Shown one piece after another: positions 10,660 through 21,099 of a stretch of 64,000 nucleotides of DNA. The position numbers and the translations under genes were made by a program. Source of the DNA: Ignelater luminosus (Eukaryota; Arthropoda; Insecta; Coleoptera; Elateridae); the NCBI GenBank assembly GCA_011009095.1, contig VTPC01002449.1:62001-126000 (forward strand), in the 5' to 3' direction. Position 1 is the first letter of the stretch; each line of letters starts with the position of its first letter. A model generated the notes under the pieces. That model was not told the origin of the DNA. It did no database searches and saw only the letters and a program-made list of their open reading frames with translations.

Positions 10660-12013
10660 TTACTTAATCCAATCCCCGAATACCGCGAGAGGCAGCACAA
10701 AGTTGTCCCCAGGCTGCACGATCCCTGATCCGACACCAGTCTGATGTACCTGGCTGAAAGTCCATCCTTCACATAGTCCATCCACTAACTCCTCCGCTAC
10801 GTCATCCTCCGACACTTCATATTCTTGCAGCAGTTGCCAGATCTGTTTTCTAGAACTTCGGTCGAAAGCTTTCTCGAGGTCTATAAACGCCAGATGGGCT
10901 TTCCTGCCGTGCTTTATTAACTTCCCTTCCATTTGCCGCACAATGAATATCAATCAGGTCTTGGGTGCTTCTCTCTCCTCGAAACCCGCACTGGGAGTTT
11001 GCCAGCCTGCTGTCCCGGGCAGTACGCAGTCTCGTCTTTAGGATTCTGGCATATATCTTCCCTGAAACACTGAGCAAGGAGATACCCCTGTAATTCCCCC
11101 CCTTCTTGAAGAGGGGAATTATAATAAACTGGCCCTAGTCGTCCGGAATTCTCTTTGGCTTATACGCCAACTGGGAAATAGTCAAAAGAGCTTTTTGGCT
11201 GCCCTGATCCATACATTTTAATATTTGTGGGGTCACTCCGTCGTGGCCCGGGGATTTTCCCAACTTGACCATTCCAAGAGCCTCGAGAAATTTCTTCACT
11301 GTCACTCCTTGGCAGTTCTCTCTTGACGCAGACACCATTCCAGACAGCGGATCTACTGCTGAATGAGCTCCCGCCTCCATGCCACTACCTTCTGCATCCT
11401 GTCCTTCCAGGAGGTTCCGGAAATGCTCCTTCCATTTTATCATTATGTCCTTGCTCTCAGGCAATACTTGTTTTTTTTGTTCTTAATTCTTTTAATAGGA
11501 CACTCTTTATGTTTATTCATTGGCTTTAATACTCTGTAAAAAAGTTTTTGATTTCCCGAGGGGGACTCCTCCATGAATGTTCCAAATTCTTCCCATGATC
11601 TTTGTTTAGCGTTTTCCACTTTGATTTTACTTTCCCTTCTTGCATTTCTGTAAACTTCCCTGTTTTTATCTCTTCTATTTTCAAATACTTTTTTCATGCC
11701 CTCTTTTTATTGGCCACGATTTGCTTAACTTCCTCTGCCCACCACCTGATTTTTTTCACCTTTCTTCCAACTCTGCTTCTTCTCATCGCTGTTTCTGCTG
11801 CTTTTATTATTATTCTTGAATGTACACCACATCCTTTCCAAGTCATTTCCAGACAATTCCCCCCGTTGCTCCTCGTACTTTTCTTGTACTTATTTTTGGA
11901 ATTCTTCTCTTGATTCCTTTTTTGTGGGTTTGTGGTTCTTAATTCTCGTATTTACTTTTTTCTTTCCTTTTGTCTTTCTACATGTTGGCACCAGAAAAAT
12001 CATCCTCACTAGG
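10660..12013 (-). pseudogene. RTE-like linker and RT, catalytic core deleted
   Basis: The minus strand continues from the endonuclease end with YLVR (12013). A Lys-rich linker with RWWAEEVKQIV and FENRRDKNREVYRNARRE follows. RT motifs come next: LGKSPGHDGVTPQILKCM, YAKRIP-type decay, CGFRGERSTQDLI, and HLAFIDLEKAFD (first catalytic Asp). About 35 codons later the frame jumps to SGIVQPGDNFVLPLAVFGDW, which I take to be the protein's C-terminus. The F/YADD palm block and thumb are therefore missing, so this copy cannot make an active enzyme. The frames at 11697-11443, 11464-11135 and 11077-10660 overlap with shifts. Confidence 0.8.
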
Positions 12014-12015
12014 TA

Positions 12016-12026
12016 CACAGTAAAAA
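12016..12026 (+). repeat. Left TIR of the 5.25-kb transposon
   Basis: CACAGTAAAAA, preceded by TA at 12014-12015. Confidence 0.88.
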
Positions 12027-13015
12027 CTTTTCTAAGAATTTAACTATAAATTAACAAATTTCTTATTGTAATTTGCATATTGTAAACTTTAGCTGAAATA
12101 TACTGTAACATTAACAAAAGTGGTACCAGGTAAAATTACTAAAACCACGTTAACTAAATAATATTGTACACATAACAGTATTAAAATTTTCACAAATCTG
12201 TTGATAATGTTACAAAATTATCATTCAAATACTTCACATGAAGAAGTGAAGTTGACATAAACGGAAGGATAAAACTGCGCGTCGATAGTGTTGATTTTAA
12301 CACAACTTTTTTGAAGCTGACATTGAATTGAAGAAATAAAGCCTGGTATTATTGCTAAGTAACATGATACTCCCCCGTCCGGCATTCCTTTATTGTCCAT
12401 GAAATATGTATGCGCATGAAAATTTTAAAACATAATTTGCTATTGATGAACACAGTTTCGTAGAATATTAATATTGTACCTAGATCATACTTTAAATATT
12501 CTGTACGTGTTACAATGGATTACAGTTATGAATACGTTCATTTTAAGAAATCTTTTTTTATGAGTTTTTATTCTTTATAAAGGGTTTATCTATAAATATC
12601 AATACAACATGCCTATTTAATTTTGGCATTCTCGTTCACAAAGTTCTTTTTTTAAATCTCGTGTGGCCTTCGCAGAGAGATTTCTTCAAAGGCAGTGACG
12701 TAACGATTTCTCTCGTCTAGACGGACATTACCACCACGTGAGCAGAGCACGCAGCGCACGCAGCTGACACGCACTCGAATACTTGCGCAGTACGGTCTTC
12801 ACAAGTAACTTTGTACATTTGATTATTGTACTTTTAATTTATGTGCCTTTCTGTGAAAGTTGTGTTTAACATCAAATAAAATCATACATGGTAAGTTAAT
12901 GTAATATGTAGGTACAGTAGCTTTAAGCATATTATAAAATTTGTTCTAACAGCTTTCAATCATACGGGGAATCCCCCAACTTCCCAATACAAAATTTTCC
13001 ACCTTATGTTTCCAG

Positions 13016-13870
13016 GTATAGAAGAGAATATCTCTATAAACACCTTTAAAAATCATGTACAAATTATTAAAGACGTATACCTAACAACAGTCAGCAAACC
13101 CGATGAAGAATTAATCAAGGATACAAATGACTGTAATGGTGAGTTTTAACTTTTTAATAATGCATTCATGTGTTGAAAATTAAAAATATTTTGTAATAGT
13201 ATTTAAAAGTTGATACTGTGGGTTCGAAAAGATATGAATTTATAGCTCTTTTACTATTTCCTTTAGACAGGTCTTATAGGGATTTTGATTTGAATCATAT
13301 TATACATTTAGTACTAATACATATGTTATATAAAAAAAATAACACCAATTTCTGAAAATAACTGCAAGTGTTACAAATCTACTGAATTGATTTTTGTTAA
13401 ATGTTGTTTCAGATTGGAATATGACCACAAAATCATTACTAATATTAATAAAACTGTTACCTCCGGTGTCATCGAAGACTTATAAGAAAGAGAGTGCAGT
13501 TAATGCTTCTACTAAATTGTTGGTATTTTAACATTTTCAAGTTCCACTAGAGCATATATTACAGAAAAAGATTTCTAAACAACCATTTATTGTGGCTGTT
13601 GGATCAGCAAAAAGTGCAGTAAGTGATTACTATATTATTTTTGATACCCATATTATACCATCTCCTGAAAAAGACATTATTAGTGCCTTTGATTATTTAT
13701 TTAAAACTTACTTTGTTTTTGATTTAAAATTTGATTATTCTCTGCTACAGTTTTTCCAATTTATCCAAATAAAATTTTACGGTATGGATATAATACCACA
13801 ACATATTTCAAACCGTATTAGAGAACTAAGAACAAAATTTGATAATGTCGAAACACACTCAAGGAATTGA
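13016..13870 (+). pseudogene. Transposon accessory gene with GT-AG introns
   Basis: An upstream untranslated exon appears to end at CATACATG|GTAAGT (12891). Exon 2 runs 13016-13138 (acceptor TTTCCAG, donor AATG|GTGAGT). Exon 3 starts at 13413 after TTGTTTCAG. Splicing keeps a frame that runs to TGA 13870, with one in-frame TAA at 13529. The C-terminal ~100 residues contain FIVAVGSAKSAVSDYYIIFD, AFDYLFKTYFVFD and FFQFIQIKFY. This matches the pattern 'fD-x-LFK-x-hFVF ... FIQ' that I know from uncharacterised partner proteins of similar animal transposons. No catalytic motif is visible. A role as DNA-binding or regulatory partner of the transposase is a guess from position. Confidence 0.6.
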
Positions 13871-13924
13871 ATTTTTTTAATTTGTATGTTTAACTTAAAA
13901 ATATATTCCAGTTTTCACTTCTAA

Positions 13925-14087
13925 AGCTCGGTTGCGCAAAAATTATTTGATCATTGGTCAAGTTGATCAATTGATTAACCGATCTGATTGGATAAGTCTA
14001 AATATTTTACTACTTCTGATTGGTAATCAATTGATCAAGTAGCTGATCAATCGATCAAGCATTTAACAAAGCTTTGTGCAATCCGGC
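13925..14087. mobile_element. Small MITE nested between the two transposon genes
   Basis: About 163 bp with imperfect inverted ends (AGCTCGGTTGCGCAAA against GCCGGATTGCACAAAGC) and possible CTAA duplications (13921-13924, 14088-14091). The interior consists of TTGATCAAT/ATTGATCAA palindromic repeats. It is non-coding. Confidence 0.65.
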
Positions 14088-14140
14088 CTAAGTTGTTTAT
14101 TTGTTTTTAATTACTTATAGTTTAACACTTTTTTATTTTA

Positions 14141-16166
14141 ATGTTTAAAATGTTTAGTTGTTTTATTTGTAAGCATAGTTTTACATCTGTTACTCAGTTA
14201 GTTAAGCATTTAAGAAAACTTCATGCATTGTATGACAGCCCAACATTACATTTAAAGTGTTTCAATACTAATTGTACAAAGTATTACGAAACATTTAGTG
14301 GCTACCGAAAACATATTCAAAAATGTATTTACAGTCAAGAAATTGTAAATGTAAATGATGTAAGTAATCCAAACTGAAAACAATTCGACATTACTGTGTC
14401 CCAATAAAAGATTGAAAGTTGGTCATTATACCAAATTATCTAGTATAGATGATTATTGTTCTGGTTATGTATCAAAATTGTACTCACTGGGTCTACCAGA
14501 TTTAACAATTCAGACAATAATAGAATCAACAGAAAATCTTCTCAATGCATTTCAGCAACCTAATGTAAATCAGCAGGAACTTATAGCAGCATTTTCTCAT
14601 TTGAACAGTAAGCATAAAAGGGAATGCTATTTTAAAGAACATATAGTAGAGCCAGTAAAAATCAATATAGGCATTAGATATGATCAAGTGTGGGATAAAG
14701 AAAACCGGGTATATGTGCAAGTACCAATTTCTAGGTCTTTTACATATGTTCCAATTTTAGAAACTTTAAAGTTTTTATTACAAAATAATTTTTACAGAGA
14801 ATTACTGTAGACCAAAGATTCTAATAATGTTAATTCTAACTTAATAACTGAATTTGCTCATGGTAGTATTTTCAAAAGCAACGAGTTTTTCTAACGGAAT
14901 GATATGATGTTACAGTTATATTTTGATGAATTTGAATCGGTTAATCCATTAGGATCAAAAACAGGAGGGTATAAAATTGCTGCATTCTACATGATAATTA
15001 AAAATATCCCTTCATATTTGAATTCAAGTTTGGCACACATACACTTCGTTGCTTTGGCTTACAGTAATGACATTAAAGTTTTAGGAATTAATTCAGTTCT
15101 TGATGTTATTGTTAGGGATATAAGAACATTAGAAACTGAAGGGGTATATGATAAAATTACTGAAAAATATATTAAAGGCACACTGGTCGCTGTAAGTCAT
15201 AATAATTTAGGAGGAAATCAGTTGTATGGAATGGTTGAATCCTTCACAGCAATTAACTTTTGTCGTATATGTTTAGCAGACGGGACACAAACTTGGAAAA
15301 TGATTGTCCAAGATGATGAATTATTACGAACTGACCAACTTTATGAACATTGTGTTAATAACACAACGGACCCTCACATTTTTGGTATCAAATTTAGAAG
15401 AGCATCAATAACTTAAATCATTTTAAATTATGCACGAATGCTTCAGTAGATATTATGCACGACTTATTAGAAGGCATTCTACAGTTAGAAATTAAATTCT
15501 TTTCAAGTTCTTAATTTCTGACAAATATATTACTGGCACCGAAGTGAATGAAAGACTGCAATCTTTCAATTTTGGTATAATTGATCGCTGCAACAAGCCA
15601 AGTCCAATTTGTCTAGATAAACCTGGTCACTTAATTGGTCAACGTGCAGCACAAACTTTGTGATTGATACAATATTTCCCCTTAATATTTTCAGATATAG
15701 TATCTGTTTTACCAATAGAATGTACAGGAAAATATAAAGTTATACAGTTGCTAATTCAAATAATTCGTAGAGTGTTTTGCCCTACAAATACAATAGAAAT
15801 GGTGTCTCGATTAAAATGTTTAATCAGCCAACATCATAAATTATATCAGCATGAGTATGACACTCATTTATTGCCAAAACACCACATGATGGTCCATTAT
15901 GCGTAAATTATTTTACGAATGGGACCTCTGGTAGGATTGAATTCCAATTCATTGTTAATGATAATCCCTATTTGATTTGTAAAAGTTGGAAAACCTGCAA
16001 TTACAACAGCATTTATCAAACATTTGTTGTAGAAAGTCCAGAAGATACAACAGCATTTACTATTATTGATTTAAGCATGTTAAATCACTTTACTTCTTAT
16101 GAATTACATCATTCTTATAATAACAACATAAATGTTATTGTTCCTAAATATGAAATTATTGTTTGA
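14141..16166 (+). pseudogene. C2H2-headed transposase-like protein (broken)
   Basis: ATG 14141 opens a frame with a C2H2 finger (C-x2-C-x12-H-x4-H, start CFICKHSF) and a second C-x4-C-x12-H-x3-C finger. After a stop, 14412-14810 continues the linker. 14904-15416 carries LYFDEFESVNPLGSKTGGYK, FYMIIKNIPSYLNSSLAHIH and ESFTAINFCRICLADGT. Another frame at about 15450 holds DIMHDLLEGILQLEIK. 15664-15906 carries QHHKLYQHEYDTHLLPKHHM and ends near a GPLVG. 15972-16166 is the C-terminus. These blocks appear in order in widespread transposase-like proteins of animals, with NPLG-S and LKPKHH-x-x-HY being typical. The acidic residues in DEFE and DIMHD are candidate catalytic positions, but I cannot assign a DDE triad. 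At least four lesions make it inactive. Confidence 0.75.
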
Positions 16167-16574
16167 AGCATTCACTGAATTTTGTTTTTAAAAGTTTTTA
16201 ATAAAATATTATTAAACAGTATATTTGTATTTTTTATCTTCTATTGTTATCACTTTACCAATATGAAATTTATTTCATACTTTAGACATGATCTATATTA
16301 CTTATGGAATTATTAATTATATTTCAGTTTTACTGTCTTAGTTTAATACAAAAAAGACAGAGCTTATATAATATATGGAATAAAGTAGACAATAGCATTT
16401 TCACTGTGACGTAGGTAAGTATCAGTACAGCAGTTGTAGTACAACAAGTCAAATTGGAAGTATTGGACCTCGGTATTGGTATACTAAATAAAAGATTTTA
16501 AAAACAAAATAAAGTGTAGAAAGAACTATTTTATTAAATAGATGAACTTGTATGTGTAATAAATTAAGTGCTTT

Positions 16575-16706
16575 CTTATGTATTTGTAAGATGCTATTTT
16601 ACAACCGGTTTTGATTATCTTTTAAAATCATCCTTTACAGTTTTCATCAGAAGATTTAAAAAACATAGCAATTGGTTGTGAAATAAGTATCTTACAAATA
16701 CATAAA
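16575..16706. repeat. Inverted repeat in the right arm of the transposon
   Basis: CTTATGTATTTGTAAGATGC... (16575-16610) is complementary, with few mismatches, to 16670-16706, separated by about 60 bp that contain GATTATCTTTTAAAATCATC. It lies outside the coding region and could be another MITE or a structural element. Confidence 0.75.
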
Positions 16707-17258
16707 AAAGTACCTAATTTAACTATTTTAATAGAATACTGTCCACAAATATCTTCTGGTAAATTAACAAAAGTATTTTGTTCAATCAACCTACAGATTT
16801 ACACATTTCAACAAAAAGATTTCTAGAAATTACAGAAAATCAATTAATAATGTTACTAAACTTGATGTATTTTGTACTGAAGAATGTGTAGAATTTAACA
16901 AAAGTAATATAACAATGTAATTATATTTGCCTAAAGAATTTACAAAGAAGTTTGTTAGTAATGCTGCTCAACTCGATGCATTTTTTACAAAAGTGCGTGT
17001 AGAATCTAACAAAGATATGTGTATAAAACTATCGTCACATTTACTAATAGCATTGCCAATTCTACAAGTTAATTTTGTTAACATTCACGTAAGTATACTG
17101 TAAATGTAACATTTCCTGCTGTGTTTTGTACTATTACTTTTTGTAAAATCTCGCAAATATTGTGTTGTTAATATTATTTCCAAGCTCTAATGATAAAATT
17201 ACTAAAACTAGCAGTGGACCTGTGGGTACTAAAATTCCTTGTTAATTTAACTGTACAT

Positions 17259-17269
17259 TTTTTACTGTG
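17259..17269 (-). repeat. Right TIR of the 5.25-kb transposon
   Basis: TTTTTACTGTG, the exact complement of the left end, followed by TA at 17270-17271. Confidence 0.88.
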
Positions 17270-17938
17270 TAGTGATCGAACCTATTTCTGATCCCCTAAC
17301 ACCCTGATCTCCAGAACTCCCATAAAACAGCTCCTATTTACAATTATATAATCGATAATTGAACACTCCTGTCGCTTTGGTTCCTCTCGGCTAACAGTGT
17401 GTATATTCTTATGGGGAAAGAAACTATTAGTAATGGAGTATTCATTGGCGACACAGAACTCGACTAGCTTATTGCCATTGTCGTTTCTCTCCTGCTCTCC
17501 GTAGCCTCCGTGAGCCACTTCTGTAACATCAGGGACGTGACTAGTGCTTTCATGTACGACAGACTGCAGTTCTTCAAAAACCCGTTCTTTGTCGGCTACC
17601 GGGACGGTGTCATTTGGGGCATATACGGATATAAAAGTGTCAGTTTGATCTCGCGAATTCCAATTTATGTACATTATTCTTTCATTAACAAATCTCTAAC
17701 TTTTAATGTTATCCTTCATTGATGGATACATTATAAAACCAACTGCCCCTCTTGCACTCTCACTCCTGTCCATTTCAGAATAAAACAGTAGGAAACCTTT
17801 ATGTACCTCTCTACAGCTCTCTCCTTTGCTTTTCGTTTCTGTTACTGCCAGTAATTCTAAATTAAACTGTATCGTCTCCTCCACCAGCTCAGTCTCCTTT
17901 CCTGACAATCTTCGAACATTCCAAGTAGCCAAGTGCAT
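17270..17938 (-). pseudogene. RTE-like AP endonuclease domain
   Basis: It starts with MHLATWNVRRLSGKE, the usual TWNVR opening of APE-type endonucleases. LLAVTETKSKG (the catalytic ETK/ETR position) and YSEMDRSESARGAVGF follow. A frame change is followed by FISVYAPNDT and SIIDYIIVNRS, and the domain ends at the DHY of the SDHYLV catalytic His motif, where the DNA transposon sits. The expected GDxN motif is lost in a small deletion near 17510. ATG 17938 is chosen because TWNVR lies four residues downstream. Confidence 0.82.
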
Positions 17939-18166
17939 AATCCGTTTTCCTCACCGTATCGTTCATTCAAAAGACAGTTCAGGTCCTTCTTGTGCTTAAG
18001 TTCTTTGAAACGGTTAATTTCAGGCAGGAGGGGGATTGGCCCTCCGTGCCCAAGCATGATGGTGGGGCTACTTCCTTCAGTGGGTTTTCTTACTGGGTAA
18101 TCGCGGGGGTGTCCGCAGCCCTAGGTTCCGGCTTTCCCAGTTGTAGAGAGAATTCCCTCCTCCTTT

Positions 18167-18178
18167 TAGGTGAAAATA
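18167..18178. repeat. Target-site duplication (right)
   Basis: TAGGTGAAAATA, the partner of 10643-10654. It is followed directly by satellite sequence. Confidence 0.75.
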
Positions 18179-18260
18179 ACAACTGAAAATGTCCAATATT
18201 TTTAAATGGCAACTGGAAATTTTCAGATAACAGCTGGTATACGCGGAGAATTCTCGAATA
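18179..18260. repeat. Continuation of the GGAAATTTCC minisatellite
   Basis: AACAACTGAAAATGTCCAAT and AAATGGCAACTGGAAATTTT match the array at 9590-9660. This is the far side of the RTE-like insertion. Decay into unique sequence occurs near 18260. Confidence 0.82.
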
Positions 18261-20435
18261 AGCCCTGTTTTTTCTTTTTCTTCCTCTTTTGTTTGTCATG
18301 TTGCCCTTCGTTGTAGTTGCCACCAAAGTACTAGCTGAGACTCCACCTTTACAAGGAAGACATCTTCAGTTCTCGGGTAGATCTTGTACTAGCGCTCGTA
18401 GGTTCCAGTTTCTCTGCCTTTGCCTGACTTTGGTGCGGATTCATTGCTTTTCATTTAATCACATCGGATGAGCGTTACTGTTCAAATTCCATCAACTTAT
18501 TCACTTAGGGCTCGAGAAAAGCTTCATAGCCTCTAAAGTCGCTGCGGGGAGAACAGAAATTTGCAATGAATTATCATCATCATTGGGTGTATCCAGCAAA
18601 AGCTACACCAAACAGGACTGAAGTCCATTTTTTCTAGCGTAATTTATATTTTAGGTTTCCAAACCTCACTAAACTCACAATCAGTCAAATATTTTAATTA
18701 GATCTTTGATGACATATTTGTTGCGTAAGAAACGTTTATTTTTATAAAAAGTAAACTGAATCTTTATTAACTGTCCCTTTTTGGCGCAATAAAATTTTCT
18801 CTGCATAATAAGTTTAATTTCTACACAAAATTACTTGCCACTTGGCAGCGTTTTTATTGTTAGTTGTTACGAAATTTTGTTGCAACAATACGATCGGAGT
18901 TGTTAAATTACGGTATAAAAAAACTCCATAAAACCATACCTACTACAATGTACTACCCCATCGTTATTTAATAGCATCATATGAACTTTTTATTACATAT
19001 TGAAACAGTAAAGCTTTTCAGTCGTAAATTTTTGAAATATATAACTTTATGCGAGCTCTTTTCTAAGAAACAAAAATGAGTCAGGTTTGTAAAAAATAAA
19101 ACAAGGATTAATAAAGATGCTTTCGGGCAAAGCAGATCAATTATGGTCAATCAAGAAAAATATATGAATGGCATTAACATTAAAAAATAACTATGCACAT
19201 TGTGAATTTGTCAAGCTATAAGAATAACTTTAAATATTTTTAGAATTTTTAACTTTAAGAAAAGAAGAGACAGGAAGTGACAAAAATATGTTCTTGTCAC
19301 GCTCTAATATGTAAATAATCATTACATCTTGTTTTCTAAATAAGTAGGAGGTAATCCAATTGTAAAACTTTTAAAATTAGAATCTTCCTGAAAATATTAT
19401 TTTTTAGATATCAGTAGTTTTTCCAACATAAATAAATAACAAAAAATAAAAATAACAAACTTGGAAGACAATTAAAATATTTTCCAAACGAATCGCTTTG
19501 TCTAATTGAAAGAAGATTTTAATGGAAATGCCATGAAGTTTAAAATTAACCAGAACACATTAAAAATTACATAAGACAAACGCGCAAACAGAAAAAGACA
19601 CTTGAATTTCTTGCATGAACGGAAAAATAATCCAGATGGAGCGTTTTAGAAGTCTCGTCAGTTCAGTCATTTATAATTTAAAACAAAGCGAGAACATTTT
19701 TCTCTTCTTTTAAAAATAAAAAGTCAAAAACACGTAAATAAGAGATTTACGTAACTTCTTTTTCCTCGAGATATAATTTACATTACAAAAACTTTTAGCA
19801 ATAGTAAGCGATGAATGGATTGTTTATTTTGAAAATGTCTAATGGCTTACTTTATAGTTATTGGTTAACAGAAGACGGACATGTGGGGGCTTAGTCATGA
19901 GCTTATGAGAATTGTTTATTAGGGTTTAGTTGGGATTCCTAGTCCAAGTGGCATTGCCAAGGAAATTGTTTAATTATAAGTAGTCATCAAACTTTGAAAA
20001 TATCTCAAGAAAAGATACCAAATGGATCATGTATTTCTGGATCTGCACGGCTTCTCTTTAAAATTTATGTATTATAAAAATTTAGTTTTTCTGCAAACGA
20101 AGGTTTCTGTCCACTACGATCCTGAAATAATATCAGGAAATGCACACGACCTCTATAAGTACATCATGGAGCTTTGATCTATTTTCAAGGAAATTAACAA
20201 TTTTTGCTGTAAATGCAGAGTAGCTTATTACCTTCAAGCTCTCCTATTTACTTTGTTCCAATCAGTCTTTTAATACGTTTTGTAGAGTTTGTTTTTGTTG
20301 AGTCAGTCTGATGGTTCTTCGATCAGTTTTGATTAAACGATTTTTCATTCTAAACTGCAATTGCTACTGGTATTCAAATTCTTTTCTGTAGAAAAATCTA
20401 ATTTCCTGTAGAATCAAATATTAATTAAAACTAGA
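18261..20435. other. No gene seen
   Basis: 18270-18560 is of higher GC with weak open frames and resembles retroelement 5' leader sequence, but has no firm motif. The remainder is AT-rich and featureless. Confidence 0.45.
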
Positions 20436-20800
20436 AGTAGACGCGGGCGGACTTCCGCTGAAGCGGAGGTCCGCCGCTACCACCTCTAGGCCCTCGCTCG
20501 CCCGCTTCGCGATTCTGCTCGGGACCGACGCCTGCGGCGTCTCTTCGTCGCGCCTACGGTGCTCCGACTTTTCAAGTCTTCCGGCATGACAAAGGGTGTG
20601 ACTGCCGAAGGCCTCTGGGCTTCGTCGGTCACCGGTCGGGTTCACTTTTGTGTGTACACGTATCGTGCATGGTCCACTGCCAAAAGAAGACAAAATACGT
20701 TTGGTCACGCACGCATCTCGTGCTCCAGCACGCATTTTCTGTAAGCCTTTCCCGTACCGCACCTACCTGCCAGCGTCTCATCTCTATGGGATCAGCCGTT
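20436..20800. repeat. GC-rich hairpin repeat, copy 1
   Basis: A GC island in AT-rich DNA, made of short palindromes such as GACGCCTGCGGCGTC (20528-20542). The string CGTCGCGCCTACGGTGCTCC and the later GTCTCATCT...GGCGTTTCTG-like part recur, diverged, at 63.6-63.9 kb. It is therefore a dispersed family. The open frames across it (113 aa minus) are unsupported. It may be a SINE or non-autonomous element; no RNA polymerase III boxes were found. Confidence 0.65.
20446..20475. other. 14-bp-stem hairpin
   Basis: GGCGGACTTCCGCT and AGCGGAGGTCCGCC pair across a GA loop with a single G-T wobble. It is the most stable short hairpin in the window by eye. Confidence 0.8.
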
Positions 20801-20914
20801 TCTGAAGTGCGGGATGCTTGAATAGCGATTATCTCGAAAACCTTTTAAGATAAGTATAGCAACCCTTAAATTGTTAAATTCACCTTTAAAATCCCTATCG
20901 ATATATGTGGTCAT

Positions 20915-21099
20915 ATACAGGATGATTTATTTAACGAAATTCAAGATGGCGGTCGTACGAAAAAACAATTGAGGATTTGTTTTTAATTCCCTTTGCAAAA
21001 CATGACAAAAAATACCTACTTTAAGCTCTTCAAATTTCATTTGTCTCTTACCGTTTTTGCGGAGGTGGCGTGTTTCCATACTTTTTAGCGACCCTGTAT
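20915..21099. mobile_element. Small MITE-like element, ATACAGG ends
   Basis: It runs from ATACAGGATGATTTATT to CGACCCTGTAT, about 185 bp. It has short inverted ends of the same ACAGGG type as the elements at 45.8 and 46.6 kb. No duplication is clear. Confidence 0.45.

Larger units (their letters stand above)
12016..17269 (+). mobile_element. 5.25-kb DNA transposon, CMC/EnSpm-like (family tentative)
   Basis: The ends are CACAGTAAAAA (12016-12026) and its exact complement (17259-17269), flanked by TA on both sides. Removing the element plus one TA restores an uninterrupted DHYLVR motif in the host RTE endonuclease, which proves the boundaries. Inside are an accessory gene with introns (13016-13870) and a C2H2-headed transposase-like gene (14141-16166), both with stops. 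AATAAA lies at about 16199. Many AATTAACAAA-like motifs fill both subterminal regions. A CAC terminus and 2-bp duplication suit animal EnSpm/CMC elements. The protein group (DIMHDLLEG, LPKHHMMVHY) is known to me mainly from unnamed transposon-derived proteins, so the superfamily is an inference. Confidence 0.85.
10655..18166 (-). mobile_element. RTE-like non-LTR element, split by a DNA transposon
   Basis: On the minus strand the order is: 5' UTR (18166-17939), endonuclease (17938-17270), [DNA transposon 17269-12016], linker and RT (12013-10850), a short C-terminal piece, and a 3' end of TAAGTAAGTAAG. Near-identical 12-bp flanks TAGGTACAAATA (10643-10654) and TAGGTGAAAATA (18167-18178) mark a target duplication within the minisatellite. 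Without the inserted transposon the element is about 2.26 kb, shorter than a complete copy because the RT core is internally deleted. The short tandem 3' tail supports an RTE-like assignment. Confidence 0.87.

Noticed and set aside
20421..20762. 113-aa minus-strand frame
   Set aside because: Lies in a GC-rich hairpin repeat whose second copy does not preserve the frame.
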